DNA from: Oxalobacteraceae bacterium
GTDB taxonomy: Bacteria; Pseudomonadota; Gammaproteobacteria; Burkholderiales; Burkholderiaceae_D
DNA length: 5,929 nucleotides
Reading direction: 5' to 3'
Assembly (NCBI GenBank): GCA_947446335.1
Contig: CANFGA010000215.1
Span: 1-5,929, forward strand
The notes below the pieces were generated by a model. That model made no database searches. It was given only the letters and a program-made list of their open reading frames with translations, and was not told the origin of the DNA. Positions 1 through 5,752 of this stretch are shown piece by piece. The stretch's first letter is position 1. Each line of letters starts with the position of its first letter. The position numbers and the translations under genes were made by a program.

Positions 1-594
1 AAACCCCATTTCGTGCGTGACGACCATCATCGTCATCCCTTCCTGGGCCAGGCCGACCATCACGTCGAGCACTTCATTGATCATTTCCGGGTCGAGCGCC
101 GAGGTCGGCTCGTCGAACAGCATCGCGATCGGATCCATAGCCAATGCGCGCGCGATCGCGACACGCTGTTGCTGGCCACCCGACAGCTGGCCCGGAAACT
201 TGTCTTGTTGCGCCAGCAAGCCGACCCGCTCCAGGTATTTCAAACCCTTGGCGTTGGCTTCGTCCTGGCTGCGCCCAAGCACCTTGGTCTGGCCGATGGT
301 CAGGTTTTCGCGGATCGACAGGTGCGGAAACAGTTCGAAGTTCTGGAACACCATGCCGATGCGGGCGCGCAACTTCGACAGATTGGTCTTGGGATCTCCG
401 ACCGAGACGCCATCGACGATGATCTCGCCCTTCTGGATCGGTTCCAGCCCATTGACCGTCTTGATCAACGTCGATTTGCCGGACCCGGACGGGCCGCAGA
501 TGACCATCACGTCGCCCTTGGAGACATGGGTGCTGCAATCGGTCAACACTTGAAACTGACCGTACCATTTGCTGACATTCTTTAGTTCTATCAT
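1..594 (-). CDS. gltL: Glutamate/aspartate ABC transporter ATP-binding protein GltL (3' end cut off)
   Basis: This is the cytoplasmic ATPase that powers glutamate/aspartate uptake through GltJ-GltK. The first 198 codons are present and the reading frame is still open at base 1. E. coli GltL is about 241 residues, so roughly 40 C-terminal residues lie outside the window. Visible motifs are Walker A GPSGSGKST (34-42), Q-loop Gln84, ABC signature LSGGQQQ (137-143), Walker B IAMLFDE (156-162), D-loop SALD (165-168) and switch His194. The stretch ELFPHLSIRENL and the segment ending THEMGF closely match polar amino-acid ATPases, and the match to E. coli GltL as I recall it is very strong throughout. 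The ATG at 594-592 follows a GGAGAG ribosome binding site four bases upstream. It is the last gene of gltIJKL, 63 nt after gltK, in a gap that holds a hairpin. No key residue is missing. Confidence 0.96.
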   Translation of the reverse strand, partial: MIELKNVSKWYGQFQVLTDCSTHVSKGDVMVICGPSGSGKSTLIKTVNGLEPIQKGEIIVDGVSVGDPKTNLSKLRARIGMVFQNFELFPHLSIRENLTIGQTKVLGRSQDEANAKGLKYLERVGLLAQQDKFPGQLSGGQQQRVAIARALAMDPIAMLFDEPTSALDPEMINEVLDVMVGLAQEGMTMMVVTHEMGF

Positions 595-618
595 GCTTCT
601 CTCCGTAATGAGTGTGGT

Positions 619-650
619 GCAGGCGCGGCGACCATTCAGCGCGCGCCTGC
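619..650 (-). promoter_or_regulatory. Intra-operon stem-loop between gltK and gltL
   Basis: The arms GCAGGCGCG (619-627) and CGCGCCTGC (642-650) are perfect reverse complements, giving a 9-bp GC-rich stem with a 14-nt loop. It begins just after the gltK stop codon (660-658) and ends about 14 nt before the gltL ribosome binding site. No U tract follows in the transcribed direction, so it does not look like an intrinsic terminator. An mRNA-stability or processing role is possible, but this is inference from structure only. Confidence 0.5.
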
Positions 651-657
651 GGGTTGA

Positions 658-1350
658 TTACCTGATGATGGCGACCCGTTTGTGCAAGTGCTTGACCAGC
701 ACCGACAATGCAAAGCAGATGACGAAGTACACCACGGCCACGAAGATGTACATTTCGATCAGGCGTCCGTCGCGCTGCGCGATCTTGCTGGCGGCGCCGA
801 CGAAATCGGGGATCGACAACACGTACACCAGCGACACGTCCTGGAACAGCACGATGGTTTGCGTCAGCAGCACCGGGATCATGTTGCGAAACGCCTGCGG
901 CAGCACGATGTTGCTCATCGTCTGAAAGTAATTCATCCCCAGCGCCTGCCCGGCCCAGACCTGGCCGCGCGGGATCGACTGTATGCCGCTGCGCATGATT
1001 TCGCAGTAATAGGCCGCTTCGAACATGATGAAGGTGATCAACGCCGACGAAAATGCGCCCACTTTGACCGGTTCATCGGCACCGATGACCCAGGCTGCGA
1101 TATAGGGCACCAGAAAATAGAACCAGAAAATGACCAGCACCAGCGGCACCGAGCGCACCAGATTGACGTAACTCGATGCAAACAGCGAGACCGCCTTGAT
1201 GCTCGAGAGACGCATCATCGCCAGCACCGTGCCCAGCAAGATCCCGCCCAGCATCGACAGCGCGGTCAGTTTCAGCGTGAATACCATCCCGGTCTGGAAC
1301 AGATAGACCCAGGAATTGGAAATGACTTCAAAATCGAAATTAGCCAACAT
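658..1350 (-). CDS. gltK: Glutamate/aspartate ABC transporter permease GltK
   Basis: This is one of two inner-membrane subunits of the glutamate/aspartate importer (HisMQ family). It is 230 residues against about 224 for E. coli GltK. Hydrophobic segments lie near residues 18-46, 58-90, 100-118, 155-180 and 199-221. The cytoplasmic EAA loop, which docks on the ATPase, starts at EAAYYCEIMRSGIQSIPRGQ (111-130) and ends near the ILPQ-like VLPQ (149-152). Other GltK-type signatures are LVRSVPLVLVIFWFY and VLFQDVSLVYVLS. The ATG at 1350-1348 has a strong GGGAGGA ribosome binding site (1364-1358), seven bases away and inside the 3' end of gltJ. Only one base separates the gltJ stop from this start, so translational coupling is likely. 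The TAA stop is at 660-658. I see no frameshift or truncation. Confidence 0.96.
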   Translation of the reverse strand: MLANFDFEVISNSWVYLFQTGMVFTLKLTALSMLGGILLGTVLAMMRLSSIKAVSLFASSYVNLVRSVPLVLVIFWFYFLVPYIAAWVIGADEPVKVGAFSSALITFIMFEAAYYCEIMRSGIQSIPRGQVWAGQALGMNYFQTMSNIVLPQAFRNMIPVLLTQTIVLFQDVSLVYVLSIPDFVGAASKIAQRDGRLIEMYIFVAVVYFVICFALSVLVKHLHKRVAIIR

Positions 1351-1351
1351 A

Positions 1352-2101
1352 TCAATGTCCTCCCGATGCAGTGCCGGCCACCACGAAGCCTGGAATCGCC
1401 ACTTTTTTCTCCAGTTTGTGCATCATGAAGACGACAAAGATGTTGACCACGACGTAAATGATGGTGGCGGCCGTGAAGGCCTCGAATACCTGGAACGAAA
1501 ATTCCTGGATCGCGCGCGCGCTGGCGGTCAATTCGATCAAGCCGATCGTCAATGCGACCGAACTGTTCTTGATGATGTTCAGGAATTCGCTGGTCAGCGG
1601 CGGCAAGATCACGCGCAGCGCCATCGGCAGCAAGATGTAGCGGTAGGTCTGCGGCAGCGTCAAGCCGATCGCGGTTCCGGCCAGCAATTGCCCGCGCGGC
1701 AAGGCCTGGATCCCGGTCGTCACCTGGACCGCGACGCGCGACGAGGTGAAAAATCCGAGGCAAATGACGGCAGTGATGAACGGTGCATTCGGCAAGGACT
1801 TGAGCCAGTCGCCGGTCGCTTGCGGCAGCAATTCCGGCATCACGAAGTACCACAGGAACATTTGCACCAGCAGCGGTATGTTGCGGAACAATTCGACGTA
1901 GCCGTTGGCCAGGCTCACCGCCCATTTGTTGGGCAGGCTGCGCACGGTGCCGATGATCAACCCCAGCGCCAGCGCCATGATCCAGGCGGTCAGCGAGGTG
2001 GCCAGCGTCCACATCAGGCCGGACCAGAGCGTGTCCATGTAGGTGCCCACGCCATCGGGAGAAGTTTCCCAGAAGATATTCCAATTCCAGCGGTAATTCA
2101 T
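1352..2101 (-). CDS. gltJ: Glutamate/aspartate ABC transporter permease GltJ
   Basis: This is the second inner-membrane subunit of the importer (HisMQ family), pairing with GltK to form the channel. I chose the ATG at 2101-2099, giving 249 residues (E. coli GltJ is about 246). The resulting N-terminus, MNYRWNWNIFWETSP, resembles the E. coli start, and an AAGGA ribosome binding site lies at 2111-2107. The frame stays open upstream to 2182, but that extension (VSAPVSPTLDD...) is unlike the family and runs through an intergenic hairpin. Motifs include YVELFRNIPLLVQMFLWY (68-85) and the EAA-type loop around residues 120-160 (TGIQALPRGQ, then GLTLPQTYRYILLP). A late segment contains NIIKNSSVALTIGLIEL. 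Membrane segments lie near 27-55, 68-92, 108-127, 163-190 and 208-230. The TGA stop at 1354-1352 sits one base before gltK. Confidence 0.95.
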   Translation of the reverse strand: MNYRWNWNIFWETSPDGVGTYMDTLWSGLMWTLATSLTAWIMALALGLIIGTVRSLPNKWAVSLANGYVELFRNIPLLVQMFLWYFVMPELLPQATGDWLKSLPNAPFITAVICLGFFTSSRVAVQVTTGIQALPRGQLLAGTAIGLTLPQTYRYILLPMALRVILPPLTSEFLNIIKNSSVALTIGLIELTASARAIQEFSFQVFEAFTAATIIYVVVNIFVVFMMHKLEKKVAIPGFVVAGTASGGH

Positions 2102-2123
2102 GTTGATCCTTGCTATGCGAGCG

Positions 2124-2144
2124 AGCCTGCGTGCCGGGCAGGCT
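2124..2144 (-). promoter_or_regulatory. Stem-loop just upstream of gltJ
   Basis: The arms AGCCTGC (2124-2130) and GCAGGCT (2138-2144) form a perfect 7-bp stem with a 7-nt loop, 13 bases upstream of the gltJ ribosome binding site. No U tract follows. It is the second of two hairpins in the 129-nt gltI-gltJ gap. It could affect ribosome access to gltJ or mark an RNA processing boundary. The function is inferred. Confidence 0.4.
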
Positions 2145-2169
2145 GTGTCATCCAATGTAGGTGAAACGG

Positions 2170-2216
2170 GAGCAGAAACCAAAGCGGGAGGCTTGCGCCC
2201 CCCGGGTTTTTTGCTC
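2170..2216 (-). promoter_or_regulatory. Composite stem-loop after gltI (3'-end protection or partial termination)
   Basis: In the transcribed (minus) direction the core is CGGGGGGC, a GCAA tetraloop (GNRA type), then GCCTCCCG (2204-2185). This 8-bp stem includes one G-U wobble. It is extended by AAACC/GGTTT and then GAGCA/TGCTC, with small bulges, so the whole element spans about 47 nt. It begins 14 nt after the gltI stop. Only a weak, interrupted U stretch (CTTTGGTTT) follows the core, so full termination is unlikely. In ABC importer operons, hairpins at this position often protect or terminate the binding-protein message so that it outnumbers the membrane subunits. That role here is inference. 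Confidence 0.5.
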
Positions 2217-2230
2217 GGTAGATTGCGTGC

Positions 2231-3184
2231 TTATTTCTTTTTGGAAGATGCCGCTTGCGCTGCCGGCACCACCGCGTAAGCGGCCGGATCGCCCGAATCG
2301 GTCGGCTTGGCGAACGCTGCCTTGAGCTCGGCCGACATCGGGAAATTCATGTTGATGCCGCGCGGCGGAATCGCCGACATGAACCATTTGTTGTAGATGC
2401 GGTTGATGTCGCTGGACTGGTAGACCTTGCCCAGCGCGTCATCGACCGACTTCTTGAAAGCCGGGTCGCCCCTGCGCATCATGATCGCGTACGGCTCGAC
2501 CGACAAGGCTTCCTTCGTGATTTCATAGTCGCCGGGATTTTTTGCATTCGCGATGTGCGATGCCAGCAAAATGTCGTCGTTGGCATAGGCCACGGCGCGT
2601 CCGGTTTCCACCATCAGGAACGATTCCGGATGGTCGCGACCGGCGGCAATGCGCATGCCCAGCGCACGGTCATTGTTCAAGATCGCCATCTGCTTCGATG
2701 ACGTGGTGCCGGCGGTGGCGACCAGCGTCTTGCCCTTCATGTCGGCGAGCGTCTTGATGTTCGACGACTTCTTGGCCAGCAAACGGCTGGCGATGACGAA
2801 CATGGTTGGTGCAAACGCGACTTGCTGCTGACGTTCGAGGTTGTTGGTGGTCGAACCGCATTCCAGATCGATGGTGCCGTTCGCCATCAGGGGGATGCGG
2901 TTGGCCGATGTGACCGGATTCATCACCACTTTCAGTTCGGTCAGACCGAGCTGTTTTTGCAGCGACGTGACGATCTTCATGCACAAGTCGATCGAATAAC
3001 CCTGATATTGCTGCTTGTCATCCAGGTAAGAGAATGGAATCGAGCCGTCGCGCACGCCGAGCGTGATCGTGCCCGATTTCTGGATCTTGGCGAGGGTACC
3101 GGTCAATTCCTGCGCGTGCAGCGGCGCGATGCCACCGAGTATGCCGATGCTGAGCAGTGCCGCGATAAATTTGGTTGGCTTCAT
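2231..3184 (-). CDS. gltI: Glutamate/aspartate periplasmic binding protein GltI
   Basis: This is the periplasmic solute-binding protein (SBP family 3) that delivers glutamate/aspartate to GltJK. It has 317 residues against about 302 in E. coli. A Sec signal peptide covers residues 1-24, with cleavage probable after PLHA. There is no lipobox cysteine, so it should be soluble in the periplasm. Strong family blocks are GVRDGSIPFSYLDD (43-56), NRIPLMANGTIDLECGSTTN (95-114), TAGTTSSK (157-164), the His185 region (GRDHPESF) and AYANDDILLA (199-208). By analogy with the Shigella/E. coli protein, likely ligand contacts include Arg45, Arg96, Ser/Thr at 111-113, His185 and the Asp at 203-204. A short Ala-rich tail ending SSKKK exceeds the E. 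coli C-terminus. The ATG at 3184-3182 follows an AGGAGA ribosome binding site (3194-3189). It is the first glt gene, separated from gltJ by 129 nt with two hairpins, which suggests separate expression control. Confidence 0.95.
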   Translation of the reverse strand: MKPTKFIAALLSIGILGGIAPLHAQELTGTLAKIQKSGTITLGVRDGSIPFSYLDDKQQYQGYSIDLCMKIVTSLQKQLGLTELKVVMNPVTSANRIPLMANGTIDLECGSTTNNLERQQQVAFAPTMFVIASRLLAKKSSNIKTLADMKGKTLVATAGTTSSKQMAILNNDRALGMRIAAGRDHPESFLMVETGRAVAYANDDILLASHIANAKNPGDYEITKEALSVEPYAIMMRRGDPAFKKSVDDALGKVYQSSDINRIYNKWFMSAIPPRGINMNFPMSAELKAAFAKPTDSGDPAAYAVVPAAQAASSKKK

Positions 3185-3200
3185 GTTTTCTCCTGGACGT

Positions 3201-3224
3201 AAAAACCAGGCTAGTGAGCCTGGT
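3201..3224 (-). terminator. Terminator-like hairpin in the gltI leader
   Basis: On the minus strand, ACCAGGCT (3224-3217), loop CACT and AGCCTGGT (3212-3205) form a perfect 8-bp stem followed directly by TTTT (3204-3201). This is the classic shape of an intrinsic terminator. It lies 115 nt after the stop of the Atm1-type exporter gene and ends only six bases before the gltI ribosome binding site region. It could terminate the exporter transcript, or act as an attenuator in the gltI leader if the gltI promoter lies upstream of it. Six or so bases leave no room for a gltI promoter downstream of the hairpin. That points to a leader location. Confidence 0.6.
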
Positions 3225-3264
3225 GTGCGATAACTATTGCGCTGATGGCGACAATTCCTTTTGG

Positions 3265-3270
3265 ATTTTA
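3265..3270 (-). promoter_or_regulatory. Possible -10 box for gltI
   Basis: TAAAAT on the minus strand matches five of six bases of the sigma-70 -10 consensus and sits in the AT-rich gap upstream of gltI. The implied transcript start near 3258 would give a leader of about 75 nt including the terminator-like hairpin. No good -35 box lies 16-18 bases upstream. The promoter would therefore be activator-dependent, or the match is chance in AT-rich DNA. Confidence 0.25.
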
Positions 3271-3288
3271 TTTCATTTTTTGGACTCT

Positions 3289-3316
3289 TGATCGATTCAT
3301 TTGTTGTTTTCGATCA
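3289..3316. promoter_or_regulatory. Inverted repeat upstream of gltI, candidate operator
   Basis: The arms TGATCGA (3289-3295) and TCGATCA (3310-3316) are perfect reverse complements with a 14-bp AT-rich spacer. The arm starts are 21 bp apart, close to two helical turns, as expected for a dimeric regulator binding one face of the DNA. The repeat lies in the only sizeable gap before the glt operon, upstream of the possible -10 box. The regulator is unknown. Confidence 0.35.
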
Positions 3317-3338
3317 GAAATCCTGTTTCTTTTGTGTG

Positions 3339-5186
3339 CTATGCAAGCAATGAGGCGCTGGAAACCGGTACATCATCCGCTTTCGCTTGCTGACGCTGCC
3401 ACATCTGCGCATACAAACCGCCTGCTCCCAGCAATGCAAGATGTGTGCCACGCTCGACGATACGACCGTGATCGAGCACCAGGATTTGCTCGGCGTCGGC
3501 CACCGTCGAGAGGCGGTGCGCAATCACCAAAGTGGTGCGGCTTTTCGCGATTTCCTTCAATTGAGCCTGGATCGCCTGCTCGGCGCGCGAGTCGAGCGCC
3601 GACGTGGCTTCGTCGAAGATCAGGATCGCCGGATTTTTCAGCAAGGTGCGCGCGATCGCCACCCGCTGTTTCTCGCCGCCCGACAATTTCAAGCCGCGTT
3701 CGCCGACCATCGAGGCATAACCGTCGGGCAGGCTTTCGATGAAATCGTGGATCGAGGCCGCCTTCGCCGCGGCGACGATATCGGCGTGACTGGCGCCCGG
3801 CTTGCCGTAAGCGATGTTGTATTCGATGGTGTCGTTGAACAGCACCGTGTCTTGCGGCACGATGCCGATCGCGCCGCGCAACGAGCGCTGGGTCATGTCG
3901 CGCAAATCGTGGCCGTCGATCGTGATGGCGCCGGAATCGACATCGTAGAAACGAAACAGCAGGCGCGACATCGTCGATTTGCCCGATCCGCTGTGGCCGA
4001 CCAGCGCCGTCGTGGTGCCGGGAGCGATGGTGAAATCGACATCGAACAGGATCTGGCGCGTGCTTTCGTAGCTGAAATTGACATGAGAAAAGCGCACTTC
4101 GGCGCCCTGCGGCGCCAGCGGAGTCGCATCAGTCTTGTCGGCGATGTCGCGGTGCTGATCGAGCAACTGGAACAGGCGCTCCATGTCGGCCAGGCTTTGC
4201 TTGATTTCACGGTAAATCACGCCCAGGAAATTGAGCGGGATGTACAACTGGATCATGAAGGCATTGACCAGCACCAGGTCGCCCAGTGTCATCGTGCCAT
4301 CGATCACGCCCTGCGTCGCGCGCCACAGGATCAGGGTGACGGCGCTGGCGATGATCAGCGATTGACCGGTGTTGAGCAGCGACAGCGAGGTTTGCGATTT
4401 GACGGCGGCGCCCTCGAAACTCTGCAAGCCCTGGTCGTAGCGCTGCGCCTCGTAGTCTTCATTGCTGAAATACTTGACGGTCTCGTAATTGATCAGCGAA
4501 TCGATCGCGCGACTGTTGGCCTTCGAATCGAGATCGTTCATGGTGCGCCGGAAATGGGTGCGCCAGTTGGTCACCACGACCGTGAACGCGATGTAGAGCA
4601 GCAAGGCGCAAGCGGTGATGATGGTGAACCAGATGTCGTAATGCAGTACCAGATAGGTCAGCACCAGCGTGATCTCGACCAGCGTGGGCAAGATGTTGAA
4701 CAGCGTGTACGCAATCAGGGAACTGACGCCGCGGGTGCCGCGTTCGATGTCGCGCGTCATGCCGCCGGTCTGGCGATTGAGGTGAAAGCGTAGCGACAGC
4801 GCATGCAGATGCCGGAACACTTGCAAGGCGATGGTGCGCACCGCGCGCTGCGTGACGCGGGCGAACAGGAATTCGCGCAACTCGGTAAACAACGTCGTCG
4901 ACAAGCGCAGCGCGCCATAAGCCACCAGCACGCCCAGCGGCAGCACCAGCATGGCCTGCGGATGGGTCGGCGTGACATTCATCTGGTCGACCAGTTGCTT
5001 GAGCACCAGCGGCACGCCGACGTTGGCCATCTTGGCGCCAACCAGGCACAGCATCGCCAGCAGCACGCGCCATTTGTAGACCCACAGGTAAGGCAGCAGC
5101 GTCTTCAGCGTCGCCAGATCGCTGCGCTGCGCTGTGCCCTCGCCGGGTTTGGCAGGGGCTGGAGGGGGGGATGAATGACGACGCAT
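3339..5186 (-). CDS. atm1: Atm1/ABCB7-type ABC exporter, fused permease and ATPase
   Basis: This is a half-transporter (membrane domain then ATPase) expected to work as an inner-membrane homodimer. The ATG at 5186-5184 gives 615 residues, a usual length for the family. The membrane domain covers about residues 36-331 (six helices). It carries Atm1-family blocks: KMANVGVPLVLKQLVDQ, RQTGGMTRDIERGTRG, and AIDSLINYETVKYFSNED. The NTGQ motif (272-275) matches the Asn and Gln that bind glutathione in Novosphingobium Atm1. ATPase motifs are Walker A GHSGSGKST (397-405), Q-loop Gln445, signature LSGGEKQ (501-507), Walker B AILIFDE (520-526), D-loop SALD and switch His557. Bacterial relatives export glutathione conjugates or metal-thiol complexes, and mitochondrial Atm1/ABCB7 supports Fe-S protein assembly. 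The substrate here is unproven. An MsbA-type lipid flippase is the main alternative, but the blocks above favour Atm1. The N-terminus is Pro/Ala-rich. There is no clear ribosome binding site before the ATG. The TAG stop is at 3341-3339. Confidence 0.9.
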   Translation of the reverse strand: MRRHSSPPPAPAKPGEGTAQRSDLATLKTLLPYLWVYKWRVLLAMLCLVGAKMANVGVPLVLKQLVDQMNVTPTHPQAMLVLPLGVLVAYGALRLSTTLFTELREFLFARVTQRAVRTIALQVFRHLHALSLRFHLNRQTGGMTRDIERGTRGVSSLIAYTLFNILPTLVEITLVLTYLVLHYDIWFTIITACALLLYIAFTVVVTNWRTHFRRTMNDLDSKANSRAIDSLINYETVKYFSNEDYEAQRYDQGLQSFEGAAVKSQTSLSLLNTGQSLIIASAVTLILWRATQGVIDGTMTLGDLVLVNAFMIQLYIPLNFLGVIYREIKQSLADMERLFQLLDQHRDIADKTDATPLAPQGAEVRFSHVNFSYESTRQILFDVDFTIAPGTTTALVGHSGSGKSTMSRLLFRFYDVDSGAITIDGHDLRDMTQRSLRGAIGIVPQDTVLFNDTIEYNIAYGKPGASHADIVAAAKAASIHDFIESLPDGYASMVGERGLKLSGGEKQRVAIARTLLKNPAILIFDEATSALDSRAEQAIQAQLKEIAKSRTTLVIAHRLSTVADAEQILVLDHGRIVERGTHLALLGAGGLYAQMWQRQQAKADDVPVSSASLLA

Positions 5187-5247
5187 GGCGGAGCTGGCTT
5201 TTTTATGTTTCAATCACCGCAATTGTAGCCTTTCAGGAGAATTCATC
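5187..5247. promoter_or_regulatory. Divergent promoter region between exporter and thioesterase
   Basis: These 61 bp separate the two divergent start codons, so both promoters must be packed here or extend into the coding sequences. TACAAT on the minus strand (5227-5222) matches five of six -10 bases for the exporter, without a good -35 box. For the thioesterase the only firm element is the AGGAGA ribosome binding site at 5235-5240. I see no convincing -10/-35 pair on the plus strand. Confidence 0.35.
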
Positions 5248-5685
5248 ATGACCACGCGCGAAATTTTGCCCGACAATTACATCAAATCGGGCCTGCCTGT
5301 CGGGAAAATGCCGGAACTGCGGGTTTTGCCTGCGCCGTCCGACGCCAACATCTACGGCGACGTGTTCGGCGGCTGGATCATGGCGCAAGTCGACATCGCC
5401 GGATCGCTGCCGGCGACGCGCCGCGCCAACGGCCGCGTTGCGACCATCGCAGTCAATTCCTTCGTGTTCAAGCACCCGGTGTTCGTCGGCGACCTGCTTT
5501 CTTTCTACGCCGAAATCATCAAGGTCGGCACCACGTCGATCACCGTCAATGTCGAAGTCTATGCCGAGCGCAACCGGCTGCAGGCAAGCACCGTCAAGGT
5601 CACCGAAGCGACGCTGACCTATGTGGCGACCGGCGACGACCGCAAGCCGCGCCCCTTGCCACCGCTGGCCAGTTTGCTCGCCTAG
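5248..5685 (+). CDS. YciA-like hotdog-fold acyl-CoA thioesterase
   Basis: This is predicted to hydrolyse acyl-CoA to free fatty acid and CoA in the cytoplasm. It has 145 residues, a single hotdog domain (E. coli YciA is about 132). The family signature GDVFGGWIMAQVD (37-49) sits at the start of the central helix, and its conserved acidic residues are candidates for catalysis. It is followed by GRVATIAVNSFVFKHPVFVGD, as two adjoining blocks, and later GTTSITVNVEVYAE, the usual beta-sheet strands of the fold. The C-terminus RKPRPLPPL matches the YciA ending pattern (GKPRALP). The ATG at 5248 has an excellent AGGAGA site seven bases upstream. The same frame is open further left, but that stretch overlaps the exporter start and lacks family similarity. 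YciA enzymes act as hexamers with broad acyl-CoA range. Substrate choice here cannot be read from the sequence. Confidence 0.92.
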   Translation: MTTREILPDNYIKSGLPVGKMPELRVLPAPSDANIYGDVFGGWIMAQVDIAGSLPATRRANGRVATIAVNSFVFKHPVFVGDLLSFYAEIIKVGTTSITVNVEVYAERNRLQASTVKVTEATLTYVATGDDRKPRPLPPLASLLA

Positions 5686-5690
5686 CAAGC

Positions 5691-5724
5691 GGTGCCAGGC
5701 TCAATCGAGATCGAACCTGGCACC
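5691..5724. repeat. GGTGCCAGG inverted repeat between convergent genes
   Basis: The arms GGTGCCAGG (5691-5699) and CCTGGCACC (5716-5724) are perfect reverse complements. Further partial pairing runs through the 16-bp centre, with mismatches at two positions, so the whole 34 bp can fold into one long hairpin. No T run follows on either strand. A third, partial copy of the GGTGCC unit lies at 5739-5744 on the minus strand. The placement between convergent genes fits a bidirectional terminator without a U tract, or a dispersed REP-like palindrome. Confidence 0.55.
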
Positions 5725-5752
5725 GTGATTTCGGACGTGGCACCATCATTTC
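5718..5752 (-). repeat. Two-copy 20-bp direct repeat next to the palindrome
   Basis: On the minus strand, GAAATGATGGTGCCA (5752-5738) and GAAATCACGGTGCCA (5732-5718) agree at 13 of 15 bases with a period of 20 bp. The second copy runs into the right arm of the palindrome, and the first overlaps the last two bases of the stop codon of the CoA ligase gene. Confidence 0.5.

Noticed and set aside
13..585. 190-codon open frame on the plus strand, antisense to gltL
   Set aside because: It is a shadow of the strongly conserved ATPase gltL, with no recognisable domain or ribosome site.
1316..2164. 282-codon open frame on the plus strand, antisense to gltJ
   Set aside because: Its low-complexity His/Gln/Arg/Asp composition mirrors the hydrophobic codons of gltJ, and it has no family similarity. 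gltJ is clearly the real gene.
2102..2182. N-terminal extension of GltJ by 27 residues
   Set aside because: The extension lacks family similarity, runs through the 2124-2144 hairpin, and is made unnecessary by a good ribosome site before the ATG at 2101.
2185..2212. Plus-strand intrinsic terminator (hairpin then six T)
   Set aside because: The shape fits, but no plus-strand gene lies upstream, and the stem has an A-C mismatch on that strand. The pairing is better on the glt transcript. It might still limit antisense transcription.
3387..4793. 468-codon open frame on the plus strand, antisense to the exporter
   Set aside because: It lies entirely inside the conserved exporter gene, and its translation is rich in Arg, Gln, Asp and His with no recognisable domain. 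That is typical of a shadow frame opposite a GC-biased gene.
5164..5170. Seven-G run near the exporter start as a phase-variation tract
   Set aside because: Seven bases is short for slippage-driven switching, and it encodes part of a Pro/Ser-rich stretch, which explains the run.
5187..5213. TTG start adding nine residues to the exporter
   Set aside because: No properly spaced ribosome site precedes it. The added residues (KHKKASSA) show nothing conserved, so the ATG is simpler, although neither start is well supported.
5185..5247. Longer thioesterase starting upstream of 5248
   Set aside because: The upstream in-frame stretch overlaps the exporter start and has no family similarity. The ATG at 5248 has the AGGAGA site at ideal spacing.
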